Numbered from the stretch's first letter, positions 1-9,167 are shown. The stretch: DNA of 64,000 nt from Pseudomonas sp. LD120 (GCF_009861525.1 NZ_WVHL01000003.1:1645350-1709349), one strand, 5' to 3'. The notes: a model not told the origin generated them from the letters alone. Made by a program: numbers and translations.

Positions 1-584
1 AGCACCCCGGCGGGAATCCCGGCTTCCAGCGCCAACCGGCCCAGCTCGTTGGCGGTCAGTGGCGACAGCTCGCTCATCTTCAGCACTGCGGTATTGCCCA
101 GGGCCAGGCACGGCGCGGTCTTCCAGGTGGCGGTCATGAACGGCACGTTCCACGGCGACACCAGGGCGCACACCCCCACCGGCTGGTACAGGGTGTAGTT
201 GAGCATCTGGTCGTCCACCGGATAGCTGTGGCCATCCATGCGGGTGCAGACCTCGGCGAAGAAGTCGAAGTTGTGCGAGGCCCGGGGAATCAGCACGTTG
301 CGGGTCTGGTGGATCGGCAACCCGGTGTCCAGGGTTTCCAGCTGCGCCAGGTGCGGCACGTTGTCCTCGATCAGCGCGCCCAGGCGGCGCATCAGCCGGG
401 CACGCACCGATGCCGGGGTATTGGCCCATTTCGGGAAGGCGTCCTTGGCCGCGGCCACCGCCTGGGCGATTTCCTCGGCGCCACCGCTGGCCACTTCGCC
501 AATGGCTTCGCCGGTGGCGGGGTTGTAGTTGGTGAACACTTCACGGCTTTCGACTTCGCGGCCGTTGATCCAGTGTTTGATCAT
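1..584 (-). CDS. hpaE: 5-carboxymethyl-2-hydroxymuconate semialdehyde dehydrogenase, N-terminal part (cut by window edge)
   Basis: The reverse strand encodes 194 residues of an aldehyde dehydrogenase starting MIKHWINGREVESREVF. The NAD-binding segment with PWNVPFM and the helix around KMSELSPLTANELG are visible; the catalytic Cys and Glu lie beyond the window. In the homoprotocatechuate meta-cleavage pathway HpaE oxidises the ring-cleavage semialdehyde to the dicarboxylic acid with NAD. Its start codon lies directly after the stop of hpaG2, so the genes are surely co-transcribed as hpaG1-hpaG2-hpaE. The order and the neighbouring hpaA and hpaBC make the specific name safe even though ALDH families are broad. 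Confidence 0.88.
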   Translation of the reverse strand, partial: MIKHWINGREVESREVFTNYNPATGEAIGEVASGGAEEIAQAVAAAKDAFPKWANTPASVRARLMRRLGALIEDNVPHLAQLETLDTGLPIHQTRNVLIPRASHNFDFFAEVCTRMDGHSYPVDDQMLNYTLYQPVGVCALVSPWNVPFMTATWKTAPCLALGNTAVLKMSELSPLTANELGRLALEAGIPAGV

Positions 585-1385
585 TTATGCGTGCTCCTTG
601 GCCGCGGTGGTGGGTTCCGGTTGGGCGTGATGGGCGAAAAACTCGCTTTCGCTGACGATACGGTTGACCAGCCGGCCGACACCTTCGATTTCCACCACCA
701 CCTCATCGCCGGGCACTACATCACTGAGGCCTTCGGGAGTGCCGGTGGCGATCATGTCCCCCGGTTGCAGGGTCATGAAGCTGGACAGGTATTCGATCAG
801 GTAGGGGATGTCGAAGATCATGTCGGCGGTGCTGCCTTGCTGGCGCAGTTCGCCGTTGACCCAGGTGCGCAGGGTCAGCTTGTTGGGCTCGGGCACTTCG
901 GCGGCGTCGATGATCCACGGGCCGACCGGGGTGGTGGCGTCGCGGTTCTTCACCCGCAGGTTGGGCCGGTAGTAGTTCTCCAGGTAATCGCGGATCGCGT
1001 AGTCGTTGCACAGGGTGTAGCCGGCCAGGTAGTCCAGGGCGTCCTCGCGCTTGACGTTGCGTGCGGTCTTGCCGATCACCGCCACCAGCTCGCACTCGTA
1101 ATGCATGTAGGCGACGTTGTCCGGGCGCCAGGTCACCTGGTTGTGGCCGGTGTAGGTGCCCGGCGACTTGATGAACACCAGGGGCTCGGTGGGCGGCGTG
1201 AAGGCCAGCTCGGTGGCGTGGTCGGCGTAGTTCAGGCCCAGGGCGAACAGGGTGCCGGTGGCCGGCGGCAGCCACTGCACCTGGTCTTCGGCCAGGGTCC
1301 GGCCGTCTTCCAGTTGCAGGGTGTTGGGGCCGGTGACCCGAGCGTCGTGGACCTGGCCCTGATAACGAATGCGCGCGTGTTTCAT
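585..1385 (-). CDS. hpaG2: HpaG2, 2-hydroxyhepta-2,4-diene-1,7-dioate isomerase (HpaG C-terminal-type subunit)
   Basis: 266 residues of the fumarylacetoacetate hydrolase fold. The metal-site signature HYECELVAVIGK lies near residue 100 and the family's closing motif GTPEGLSDVVPGDEV near residue 215. In E. coli strains the decarboxylase and isomerase are one fused HpaG; here they are two genes. The start at 1385 has a GAGGAA ribosome site whose bases overlap the TGA stop of hpaG1, indicating translational coupling. Which half carries the isomerase rather than the decarboxylase step is assigned from family convention, not from residues I can test. Confidence 0.86.
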   Translation of the reverse strand: MKHARIRYQGQVHDARVTGPNTLQLEDGRTLAEDQVQWLPPATGTLFALGLNYADHATELAFTPPTEPLVFIKSPGTYTGHNQVTWRPDNVAYMHYECELVAVIGKTARNVKREDALDYLAGYTLCNDYAIRDYLENYYRPNLRVKNRDATTPVGPWIIDAAEVPEPNKLTLRTWVNGELRQQGSTADMIFDIPYLIEYLSSFMTLQPGDMIATGTPEGLSDVVPGDEVVVEIEGVGRLVNRIVSESEFFAHHAQPEPTTAAKEHA

Positions 1386-1394
1386 GTCAGTTCC

Positions 1395-2054
1395 TCATTC
1401 GGCAACGATGCTGTTGGCCAGACGGCCCAGGCCGCTGATCTGTACTTCGACCCGGTCGCCGGGCCGCACATCGACCCGGCCCTCGGGAGTGCCGGTGATC
1501 AGCACGTCTCCGGCATGCAGGGTCATGAATTCGCTGATCTCGGCAATCAGCTGGGGGATGTTGCGCACCAGGTTGGCGGTGCTGTTGTGCTGCACCCGCT
1601 CGCCGTTGACGAACAGCTCGATGCTCAATTGGTGGGGATCGGCGACGTCGGCGGCCGGCACCAGTTGCGGGCCGATCGGGCAGAAACCGTCGCGGCATTT
1701 AGCCTTTACCGCTGGGCGGTAGTAGCTGTCTTCCGGCAGGCTGAATTCGTTGACGATGGTGTAGCCGGCCACATGTTCCAGGGCGTTTTCCAGGCTCACC
1801 CGGCTGGCGCGCTTGCCGATCACCACCCCCAGGGCCGGGCCGGGTTGCAGACGCTCGACCCCTTGGGGAAACACCACTGGCGCCTCATGGCTGTTGCGGG
1901 TATTGGGGGTCTTGATGAACAGCACCGGCTTCACCGGTGGCTGCTGGTAGGGCGGTTGCTTGAAGTGCTGCAGATGGCTCTGCAGCAAGCCCTGGTAGTT
2001 CAGTGCAACGCCGAACAGGGTGCCGCAGGCGTGGTCATTCAAGGCACGGTTCAT
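1395..2054 (-). CDS. hpaG1: HpaG1, 5-oxopent-3-ene-1,2,5-tricarboxylate decarboxylase (HpaG N-terminal-type subunit)
   Basis: 219 residues, also a fumarylacetoacetate hydrolase fold, with the TGTPEGRVDVRPGDRVEV closing motif. It is the first gene of the minus-strand meta-pathway operon. The start at 2054 is preceded by AGGAG with good spacing. The protein is shorter than HpaG2 and matches the N-terminal half of the fused enterobacterial HpaG, which decarboxylates the tricarboxylate intermediate. Upstream lies an AT-rich region with two operator-like repeats, followed by the divergent regulator hpaA. Confidence 0.86.
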   Translation of the reverse strand: MNRALNDHACGTLFGVALNYQGLLQSHLQHFKQPPYQQPPVKPVLFIKTPNTRNSHEAPVVFPQGVERLQPGPALGVVIGKRASRVSLENALEHVAGYTIVNEFSLPEDSYYRPAVKAKCRDGFCPIGPQLVPAADVADPHQLSIELFVNGERVQHNSTANLVRNIPQLIAEISEFMTLHAGDVLITGTPEGRVDVRPGDRVEVQISGLGRLANSIVAE

Positions 2055-2118
2055 CGCGCGTCTCCTGGTTCCTGATGTCTGTTTCCCGCTGTGGGCTTGT
2101 CGTTCGCGGGGTGAGTTC

Positions 2119-2152
2119 GTTAATGTATTAACGTTATATTTAATATGTTAAC
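2119..2152. promoter_or_regulatory. Pair of operator-like repeats between hpaG1 and hpaA
   Basis: GTTAATGTATTAAC (2119-2132) is a palindrome with 6-base arms. A related copy, TTAATATGTTAAC, lies at 2140-2152, so the two are 20 bp apart centre to centre, about two helical turns. The block is strikingly AT-rich against its surroundings and sits 65-100 bp upstream of hpaG1. In E. coli the meta-pathway operon is repressed by the MarR-family protein HpaR; a site of this architecture fits such a dimer. No hpaR gene is in the window, so the binding protein is inference. Confidence 0.5.
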
Positions 2153-2261
2153 GATCGTCAAGCGCCAGCCTGAACGATTCCGTCTCGCCCTGGCGGGGCG
2201 GCCGCGATTCGCGCAGGATGCGCAGGCTCTGCGTGCTGAAAAATATAAATAGAGGGGCGCC

Positions 2262-3188
2262 ATGAACCCACAAACCCCGATCCCCAACATCAATATCGGT
2301 CAGGTCTACGATCAGCGTTACGCCGATGCCCAGGTGCACTACGACAAGCTGAGCAACCTGGCCGGCTTCTTCGGCCGCAACATGCCGGTGCATCGCCACG
2401 ACCGCTTCTTCCAGGTCCACTACGTGCAAAGCGGAGCGGTGCGGGTCTACCTCGACGACCAGCAGTACCTGGAGTCGGGACCGATGTTCTTCCTCACCCC
2501 GCCGACCATTCCCCACGCGTTTGTCACCGAGGCCGACAGCGAGGGCCACGTGCTCACCGTGCGCCAGCAGTTGGTGTGGGAGTTGATCGGTGCCGATCCG
2601 ACACTGGCCCCCGCGCCCCAGGTGCCGCCGGTGTGTGTGGCCCTGGCGCGGCTGGGGCCGCAGTTCACCGCTGAAGCGCGGCGTCTGGAGTGCCTGTTCC
2701 AGGAGTTGCAGCAGGAGATTGCCGGGCAGGGGCCCGGACGCGAGCCAGCCCTGGATGCCCTGACCCGGCTGCTGATGATCAGTCTGCTCAGGCTTTCGGC
2801 CAATTCCCTCAAGGCCCGTCCAGCGCGCCAAGAAGACCTGCAGATCTTCCATCGCTTCAACGAGCTGATCGAGTCCCGCTACCTGGAGCATTGGCCCCTG
2901 GCCCGCTACGCCAGCACCCTGGGGGTCACCGAGGCGCGGCTCAACGACGTCTGCCGGCGCATCGCCGACCTGCCGTCCAAGCGCCTGGTGTACGAGCGCC
3001 TGATGCAGGAGTCCAAGCGCCTGCTGCTGTTTACTGGCAGTTCAATCAACGAGATCTGCTACCAGCTGGGCTTCAAGGACCCAGCGTATTTCAGCCGCTT
3101 TTTCCTGCGCTATGCGCACCTGCCCCCGGGTGAATATCGCCAGCGCAAGTCCGCTGGGCTGTTGTCAGAACCGGTCGCCGTGCCCTGA
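2262..3188 (+). CDS. hpaA: 4-hydroxyphenylacetate catabolism activator, AraC family
   Basis: 308 residues. An N-terminal cupin-type sensor (about 20-120, with MPVHRHDRFFQVHYVQSG) is followed by a C-terminal AraC double helix-turn-helix (about 205-300, with INEICYQLGFKDPAYFSRFF). A GAGGGG ribosome site precedes the ATG. In E. coli W, HpaA activates hpaBC in response to 4-hydroxyphenylacetate; here the gene is divergent from hpaG1G2E while hpaBC lie far away. The match to HpaA rather than a generic AraC protein rests on the N-terminal pattern and the location. Confidence 0.85.
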   Translation: MNPQTPIPNINIGQVYDQRYADAQVHYDKLSNLAGFFGRNMPVHRHDRFFQVHYVQSGAVRVYLDDQQYLESGPMFFLTPPTIPHAFVTEADSEGHVLTVRQQLVWELIGADPTLAPAPQVPPVCVALARLGPQFTAEARRLECLFQELQQEIAGQGPGREPALDALTRLLMISLLRLSANSLKARPARQEDLQIFHRFNELIESRYLEHWPLARYASTLGVTEARLNDVCRRIADLPSKRLVYERLMQESKRLLLFTGSSINEICYQLGFKDPAYFSRFFLRYAHLPPGEYRQRKSAGLLSEPVAVP

Positions 3189-3211
3189 GGAGTCTGCGGT
3201 GTCGGGTGCGC

Positions 3212-4879
3212 TCATTCGACGACCCGCGTCTGCGCGGGCCTGGGCTCGCAGACCGGCGTGGGTGGATTGCTCAGCAGCAGGTCAGCGGCCTTCTCACCGA
3301 TCATGATCGCCGCCGCGTTAGTGTTGCCGGTGATCAGGCTCGGCATGATCGAGGCGTCCGCCACCCGCAGCCCTTGGAGGCCGTGGACCCGCAGTTGGTC
3401 GTCCACCACCGCCAGTTCGTCATGGCCCATCTTGCAGCTGCCCACCGGGTGGAACACGGTGCCCAGGTGCTGACGAATCCATTGCTCGATCTGCTCCTGG
3501 CTCTGCACCTGTGGGCCGGGTACCAGCTCGCCTTGCAGGCGCTGAGAAAAGGCCCGGGTCGCCGCCAGCTGGCGCACCAGGCGCAAGCCCGCCACCAGTT
3601 TGCGCAGGTCCTCCGGGTGGCTGAGGAAGTTGGCCTCGATCAGCGGCTTGTCGTGGGGATCGGCGGAGTTCAGGCGGACCCGACCGCGGCTTTGCGGGTG
3701 CATCACCGCCATGTGCAGGCTGATGCCATGGCCCACCGGGATCAGGCGCTGTGGCTGGTTCTTCAGGGCCGGGGCGACGATCAGCCCCAGCTCCGGCACC
3801 GGGTCCTCGGGCGTAAGGCGCAGAAAGGCCCCGGACTCGACGGTGTTGGAGGTCAGCGGGCCCTGGCGCCGGGTCAGGTACTGCCAGGGCGAACGGGCCA
3901 GGGGCCACAGGCCCTTGGGTGAAAGGCCGTAGCCCAGCTCGGGATCGCTGCGGTACATCAGCACGATGTCCTGGTGATCCTGCAGGTTCAGGCCGACCCC
4001 CGGCAACGGGTGGCGCGGCAGGATGCCATGAGGTTTCAGTTCCTCCGCCGGACCGATGCCCGACAACAGCAACAACTGTGGCGAATTGATCGCTCCGGCG
4101 CACAGGATCACTTCCCGACGCGCCTGCAACTGGTGGACCCGCCCGTTTTGACTGATTTCTACGCCATTGGCGCGAGTGCCTTGCAGCAACACCCGGTGGG
4201 TCAGGGTGGAGCTGAGCACGGTGAGGTTGTCGCGTTGCAGGATCGGATGCAGAAATGCCCGGGCCGCGCTGCAGCGTTCGCCATTTTTCTGAGTCACATG
4301 GAACGGCCCGAAACCTTCCTGCTCAGGGCCGTTGAAGTCCGGGTTATAGCTCCAGCCCAGTTCCGTGGCCGCCTCGTAGAACACCTGATTGACCGCACTC
4401 GGGCTGCGCTGCTCGGCGACGTTGAGCTCGCCGTGCTGGCCATGCCAGGGTGAATCGCCTGCTTCGAAATGCTCCGAACGCTTGAAGTAGGGCAGCAGTT
4501 CGTCATGGCTCCAGCCCTGGTTGCCGGCGGCCGCCCAGCGGTCGAAGTCATGACGGTGGCCACGGATGTAGATCATGCCGTTGATCGCACTGGAACCGCC
4601 CCAGACCCGGCCACGGGGGCAGGGGATGGCGGGGGCGCCGCTGGCGCCCTGGGCGCTGAATTGATGCATCCAGTTCCAGCGCGGGTTGGCGATCAGGCGG
4701 ATGATCCCCGCCGGGGTGCGCACATAGGCGGCAGGCAGCAGGCTGCGGTCACTGGGTCCTGCCTCGATCAGGCACACCTTGAGCTTGGGGTCGGCGGACA
4801 GGCGGTTGGCCAGCACACAACCGGCGGAGCCGGCGCCGACCACGATGTAGTCGAAGGCTTGCGTGGTGTGTTCACTCAT
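3212..4879 (-). CDS. GMC-family FAD-dependent alcohol/choline-type dehydrogenase
   Basis: 555 residues, normal length for a glucose-methanol-choline oxidoreductase. FDYIVVGAGSAGCVLANRL near the start is the FAD-binding dinucleotide fold, GGSSAINGMIYIRG (about 85) is the first GMC signature, and the C-terminal VFHPVGSCKMG with NTNAAAIMIGEKAAD gives the active-site His/Asn region. I place the start at 4879, which has AGAGG upstream; 4903 has no ribosome site. It is last in a five-gene minus-strand set. It probably oxidises a primary alcohol of the pathway substrate; choline is unlikely because no betaine aldehyde dehydrogenase is near. Confidence 0.85.
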   Translation of the reverse strand: MSEHTTQAFDYIVVGAGSAGCVLANRLSADPKLKVCLIEAGPSDRSLLPAAYVRTPAGIIRLIANPRWNWMHQFSAQGASGAPAIPCPRGRVWGGSSAINGMIYIRGHRHDFDRWAAAGNQGWSHDELLPYFKRSEHFEAGDSPWHGQHGELNVAEQRSPSAVNQVFYEAATELGWSYNPDFNGPEQEGFGPFHVTQKNGERCSAARAFLHPILQRDNLTVLSSTLTHRVLLQGTRANGVEISQNGRVHQLQARREVILCAGAINSPQLLLLSGIGPAEELKPHGILPRHPLPGVGLNLQDHQDIVLMYRSDPELGYGLSPKGLWPLARSPWQYLTRRQGPLTSNTVESGAFLRLTPEDPVPELGLIVAPALKNQPQRLIPVGHGISLHMAVMHPQSRGRVRLNSADPHDKPLIEANFLSHPEDLRKLVAGLRLVRQLAATRAFSQRLQGELVPGPQVQSQEQIEQWIRQHLGTVFHPVGSCKMGHDELAVVDDQLRVHGLQGLRVADASIMPSLITGNTNAAAIMIGEKAADLLLSNPPTPVCEPRPAQTRVVE

Positions 4880-4914
4880 GGGGGATACCTCTTGGGCCGT
4901 CATGTACGTTCATC

Positions 4915-6216
4915 TCACAGCCCCAGCAGCGAGCCGACGTCGAGGGTCACTTGCAGGCCGATGACAAAGCCATTGCCGCTCAGTTCGCGGGCCTCGGGGT
5001 TGTAGAAGTTGTCCGGGTTGATCAGGTACTGGACGCTGGGCTCCACCGCCAGTTGCCGGGTCAGGGCGATGTGGGCGTTGGCTTCCAGGGCATAGACATT
5101 GCGCTCGCCCAGGCGCGGGTCGCCGCCGTTGGCGGTCCGTGCCTGTTGCTGGAAACGCAGTTGGTGATCGTTGAGGCGCAGGTAGCTGGCCTTGAGGTTG
5201 AGCTTGTCCCGGGGGCGATCGAAGGGCGCCAGATAGGTCAGCCCGGCTTCGGCGAACTGGCTGAAGGGCTGCTTGTCGTCGGCCGCCGCCGACAGCGAAC
5301 CGAACAGCAGCAAGGCTTGGGGCTTCGTGCCTGTGCCGGCGTCGGCGCGCCACAGCGACTGCTGGAACTTGAAGAAGGCGCCGCCGCTGCCGAACGTCTT
5401 GGTCCCGGTCAGCGGGTCCACCTGCTTGGAGGTGTTGTAGAAGCCGTTTAGTTCGTAGTGGGAGCTGTAGGCCTCTTGTTTCTGGCTGCCGATGCCCAGC
5501 AGCAGGCTGGTGCCGCTGGCGTCGTCGGTACTGAAATCCAGGCCCTTGCGCTCCTTCAGGTAGTCCACCGGGTTGGATTCGAAGGCGCCGCCGTGCACGT
5601 ACCACTGGGGCGTCAGTTGGTACTTCAGGTAGCCGCCCCAACTGCCGTAGGGCGGTGGCAGGATGCCGCTGGAGGCGTCGATGATCGGGTCGTTGCAGGT
5701 CATGGTGCTTTCACAGTTGTAGATATAGAAGTAGCGCCGGGCGTTGGTTCGCCCCAGGCTCAGGTCGACCTGGCCGTCGAGCCAGGTCTGCTGGTAGGTC
5801 AGCAGGCTCAGTTGGTTGCTGGTGAGGTCGTTGTGGATCGGCGCGCCGCCAAAGTAGCTGCCGGCGGCGCCTTGCCAGTTGCGTGAGGTGGGCACGCCGG
5901 TCTGGTGATCGAGAATGAACAGGGTCTGCTCGAAGTGCAGCGCCGCGCCGTCGAGCCCGGCGAAGGTCCCCAGGTTGATATCGGCGCCGACGAACAGGTC
6001 GCCGCTGTTGCCGAAGCTGTGGGGGCGGGGGCCGGTGTCGAGGTTCTTCATGGCCAGGCTGAGAAACTGCACATGGGGCGTAATGCCCTGGTCGGCCAGG
6101 TAATCGCCCAGCCCGGACAGCGGCCCGCTGCGGGGCACAGCCGGGGCGTCGGCCAAGCAATCAAGGGGCAGCAGCAGGGCTGCCAGCAGCGGGCACAGCG
6201 CATAGGGAACATTCAT
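4915..6216 (-). CDS. Carbohydrate-selective porin, OprB family
   Basis: 433 residues with a signal peptide (hydrophobic LLAALLLPLDCLADA, cleavage likely after ADA) and a beta-barrel pattern of alternating residues. Recognisable OprB-family segments are FLSLAMKNLDTG, GADINLGTFAGLDGAALHF and the C-terminal PSVQYLINPDNFYNPEAREL. It would carry small solutes across the outer membrane. The setting between an alcohol dehydrogenase and a GMC oxidoreductase suggests it admits the operon's substrate; OprB proteins are not strictly sugar-specific. Intergenic gaps are 35 and 51 bp. Confidence 0.82.
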   Translation of the reverse strand: MNVPYALCPLLAALLLPLDCLADAPAVPRSGPLSGLGDYLADQGITPHVQFLSLAMKNLDTGPRPHSFGNSGDLFVGADINLGTFAGLDGAALHFEQTLFILDHQTGVPTSRNWQGAAGSYFGGAPIHNDLTSNQLSLLTYQQTWLDGQVDLSLGRTNARRYFYIYNCESTMTCNDPIIDASSGILPPPYGSWGGYLKYQLTPQWYVHGGAFESNPVDYLKERKGLDFSTDDASGTSLLLGIGSQKQEAYSSHYELNGFYNTSKQVDPLTGTKTFGSGGAFFKFQQSLWRADAGTGTKPQALLLFGSLSAAADDKQPFSQFAEAGLTYLAPFDRPRDKLNLKASYLRLNDHQLRFQQQARTANGGDPRLGERNVYALEANAHIALTRQLAVEPSVQYLINPDNFYNPEARELSGNGFVIGLQVTLDVGSLLGL

Positions 6217-6267
6217 GTCGGGTACTCGTTTCTTGTTGTTTTTGTCTTGAGTGTTGAAACCGATGTG

Positions 6268-7332
6268 TCAGGCCTCGGCCAGGGCCGGCGTTGGGTTGAC
6301 CAGCACCTTGATCTGACTCTTGTCGTGCAACAGCGCCTCGAAGCCCTGTTCCACTGCTTGCTCCAGGGCCAGGCAGCGGGTCACTAGACGAGACAGGTCC
6401 AGGCGTCCGCTGGCCAGCAGCTCAATCAACTCGGGATACACATGGCGGTAGCCGACGCTGCTGAGCAGGCGCAGTTCGTTGTTCACCAGGTGGAAGGCGT
6501 CGAAGTGCACCTCGCCCATCAGTCCCACCATGACGGCTTCGCCGCCCTTGCGCAGGCAGTGCAGGGCATGGCTCAGGGTCTTCTGGGTGCCGGCGGCCTC
6601 AAAGGCCGTGTCGAGGCCGCCGTCGCTCAAGTGTCGCAATCGTTGTTGCAACGCCGGATCGCGTCCGTCCAGGGCGGCCGAAGCGCCAAACTCCAGGGCC
6701 AGGCGCAGGCGCTCGGGGTTCAGGTCCACGGCGTAGATGCGTTCCACTCCCCGCACCCGTGCCAGCAGGATCAGCAGCAGGCCGATGGGGCCCAGCCCGA
6801 ACACCACGCAACTGTCGCCGGCCAGCAGGCTGCTCCGGTTCAGCGCGTGGTAGGCCACCGCCGCCGGCTCCAGCACGGCGGCCTGCTTGAAGCTGACGCG
6901 CTCCGGCAGCAGGTGCAGCATGTACGCTGGCACCCGTGCCTGCTCGGCAAAACCGCCATCGCCCATCAGACCGATAAAACCCATGGACTCACAGAGGTTG
7001 TACTGGCCCATGCAGCAGTACTGGCATTCGCCACAGCGATACTCCGGCTCGACCGCCACCCGCTGCCCCAGCAGGCGCGGGTCGACGCCGGGGCCCAGGG
7101 CTACTACTTGGCCGCAGAACTCATGGCCCAGGGTCAGTGGTGTCCGGCAGCCGGACAGCGGGTGAGCCTCATGCTGGGGAATCGAGTGTGGCCCATCGGC
7201 GTACTCATGCAGGTCACTGCCGCAGATACCGCAGTAGGCCACTTGCAGCAGTACTTCCCCAGCGCCAGGCTGTCGAGCTTGTACTTGGCTCAGGCGCAGG
7301 TCCCGAGCGGCGTGCCAACGCAGTGCTTTCAT
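6268..7332 (-). CDS. Zinc-dependent medium-chain alcohol dehydrogenase (2,3-butanediol/sorbitol dehydrogenase-like)
   Basis: 354 residues. Catalytic zinc ligands are Cys34/Cys37 region (CGICGSD) and His70-Glu71 (GHE); the structural zinc Cys cluster is at about 100, 103, 106 and 114 (CGECQYCCMGQYNLC). The nucleotide fold is at GLGPIG. The ATG at 7332 overlaps the TGA of the upstream transporter by the ATGA arrangement, which settles the start against the longer open frame. It likely interconverts a secondary alcohol or diol and a ketone. The acetophenone-type cupin dioxygenase in the same operon fits an alpha-hydroxyketone pathway, but that is inference. Confidence 0.84.
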   Translation of the reverse strand: MKALRWHAARDLRLSQVQARQPGAGEVLLQVAYCGICGSDLHEYADGPHSIPQHEAHPLSGCRTPLTLGHEFCGQVVALGPGVDPRLLGQRVAVEPEYRCGECQYCCMGQYNLCESMGFIGLMGDGGFAEQARVPAYMLHLLPERVSFKQAAVLEPAAVAYHALNRSSLLAGDSCVVFGLGPIGLLLILLARVRGVERIYAVDLNPERLRLALEFGASAALDGRDPALQQRLRHLSDGGLDTAFEAAGTQKTLSHALHCLRKGGEAVMVGLMGEVHFDAFHLVNNELRLLSSVGYRHVYPELIELLASGRLDLSRLVTRCLALEQAVEQGFEALLHDKSQIKVLVNPTPALAEA

Positions 7333-8600
7333 GGTTGGTTTCCTTGCAGGACAGAGGAGGCGCCGGCTTGCCGGCGTTGTTGACGGGCCAGCACCGCTGG
7401 AGCGGTTTCCTTGAGCAACAGCGCCAGCAGCGCGGCCAGCACGGCGCCGCCACAGGACATCCACATGACGATGGACAGGCCGAATCGGTCGGCGGCGAAC
7501 CCGGCGATGGTCGGCGCGACGAAGCCGCCCACGAGCTCGCCAATGCCCATGATCATGCCCAGGGCCGTGGCCATGACTTCACGGGGCACGGTCTCCGCCG
7601 GAATGGTGGCCATGAACAGGGTGAAGCAGCCCAGGCCGGTGTAGGTCAGCAGCATCAGCACCCCAAGGATCCATGGCGCCGATGCATAAAGCAGGGCCAT
7701 CGGGCAGCAGGCGGCGATCAGCGAGAACAGCACCAGGGTCGGGCGGCGGCCAATTCGGTCAGAGATCGCCGGCACGCCGAAGCCCCAGAGCACCCAGGCG
7801 CCGCCCAGGCAGCTCATCACCAGGCCCATGCTGGCCGGACTGTAGTCGCGGACCTTGACCAGAAAGGTCGGGGTAAAGGAAATCAGAATGATGAACCAGG
7901 TCAGGAACACACAACTGATCAGGGTGCAGAGCACGATGTTGCGGCTTTTCAGCAGGGCCAGCCGATGTCCGCCTCCGTTGCTCGGGGCGGCGTTCGCCCG
8001 GGGCTCGCTCCGTGGCGGGTCCGGGTTCACGTAGCGCCAGATCAGCAGGGCGATCAGCAGCCCGGGAATCAGCGAGACGATGAATGCATGGCGCCAGCCA
8101 TAGGCTTCTGCCAGGGCGATCAGCACCGGTGGTCCGATCACCGCCCCCAGCAGCCCGGCCGCCGAGCCTTGCAGTAGGCCCATGTTCAGGCCCCGACGTT
8201 GGGGCGAGGAGGCTTCCACCATCAAGGATTGCGATAAGGGCAGGATCGGCCCTTCGGCCAGCCCCATGATGGCGCGAAACAGCAGCAGGCTGAGGAAACC
8301 GGTGACCAGCCCGGAGAGGGCCGAGCACAGGGAAAACAGGATCACCGCGACGATCAGCAGCGGCTTGCGCACGCCCCGACGGTCCGACCAGGCGCCCACT
8401 AGGGCTCCGGACACCGCCCAGGCCAGGGCCAGCACCGACGACAGCATGCCTAGGTGGCTGTTGCTCAATTGCAGTTCGTCGGCCATGAAAGGGAACAGGA
8501 AGGACAGGGCAAGACGATCGAAAAAGACAAAACCGAAGGTCAGGAACAGCACCCCCAGCAAGGTGTTCTCGTAACCGGCCTTGTTGTTTTTATAAGCCAT
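7329..8600 (-). CDS. Major facilitator superfamily transporter
   Basis: 423 residues with about 12 hydrophobic segments. The loop between helices 2 and 3 carries GAWSDRRGVRKP, the MFS motif A, repeated as SDRIGRRP in the second half. The general look is of the anion:cation symporter group that takes up organic acids and aromatic compounds. It is second in the five-gene operon, 33 bp after the cupin gene and overlapping the alcohol dehydrogenase by 4 bp. Substrate is unknown. Confidence 0.85.
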   Translation of the reverse strand: MAYKNNKAGYENTLLGVLFLTFGFVFFDRLALSFLFPFMADELQLSNSHLGMLSSVLALAWAVSGALVGAWSDRRGVRKPLLIVAVILFSLCSALSGLVTGFLSLLLFRAIMGLAEGPILPLSQSLMVEASSPQRRGLNMGLLQGSAAGLLGAVIGPPVLIALAEAYGWRHAFIVSLIPGLLIALLIWRYVNPDPPRSEPRANAAPSNGGGHRLALLKSRNIVLCTLISCVFLTWFIILISFTPTFLVKVRDYSPASMGLVMSCLGGAWVLWGFGVPAISDRIGRRPTLVLFSLIAACCPMALLYASAPWILGVLMLLTYTGLGCFTLFMATIPAETVPREVMATALGMIMGIGELVGGFVAPTIAGFAADRFGLSIVMWMSCGGAVLAALLALLLKETAPAVLARQQRRQAGASSVLQGNQP

Positions 8601-8633
8601 GGTGGTTCTCCGAGCAGGCGTGAGTAACGTCGA

Positions 8634-9167
8634 TCAGCGAAACAGGGTGTCGATATGGGCCGCGCCCAGGCCGATCTTTTCGTAGTGTTCGCGGCACAGG
8701 GCAATGTAGGAATGCACGTCGAAGTAGCCGTCGGGTTCGCCCTGTGCGTCGAGCCAGATCAACGGGCCCTTGACGATGAAGAACACCCGCATTGGCTGCG
8801 CGTGTTCGTAGGCCACCAGGGTGTGGCCTTCGCCCGGGGTTTCGTAGACGAAGTCGCCGGCGGTGGCCGTCCACTCGTGCTCCAGGTAGCCCCACTTGCC
8901 GGACAGGGTGTAGGCGAACACTTCGTGGGGGTGGTAGTGGCGGTTGACCAGCCCGGCGCTGCGGGCCATGAGGATGTCGCACCAACGGTTCTCGCTGGGG
9001 GCGATCCACAGCGGCCGCGAAGATACGGTTTCGGTGAACGGCACGTACAGGCTCAGGTCGTCACTGGCGGCATTCGGCAGGTAGACCTCGGGCTTGGCGT
9101 CGGGCTTGAAACAGTTGGCAATGGGCTGCAGGTCTTTCCAGAACTCACGGGTGGCGGCTTCAGGCAT
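8634..9167 (-). CDS. Cupin dioxygenase of the 2,4'-dihydroxyacetophenone dioxygenase family
   Basis: 177 residues, the usual length for this family. A single cupin domain holds NRHYHPHE (His77, His79, His81), GYLEHEWTATAGDF and GEGHTLV (His115), a plausible iron-binding set. The founding enzyme cleaves the side-chain C-C bond of 2,4'-dihydroxyacetophenone to 4-hydroxybenzoate and formate. Other members are named only by similarity, so the true substrate may differ. GAGGT precedes the ATG. It leads the five-gene operon and faces an AraC regulator across about 300 bp. Confidence 0.75.
   Translation of the reverse strand: MPEAATREFWKDLQPIANCFKPDAKPEVYLPNAASDDLSLYVPFTETVSSRPLWIAPSENRWCDILMARSAGLVNRHYHPHEVFAYTLSGKWGYLEHEWTATAGDFVYETPGEGHTLVAYEHAQPMRVFFIVKGPLIWLDAQGEPDGYFDVHSYIALCREHYEKIGLGAAHIDTLFR

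Noticed and set aside
228..2075. 615-residue open frame opposite hpaG1, hpaG2 and hpaE
   Set aside because: It runs antisense through three clear genes and reads as Gly/Val/His/Gln-rich shadow translation.
4900..4903. Upstream start of the GMC gene at 4903
   Set aside because: No ribosome site; 4879 has AGAGG and the family N-terminus.
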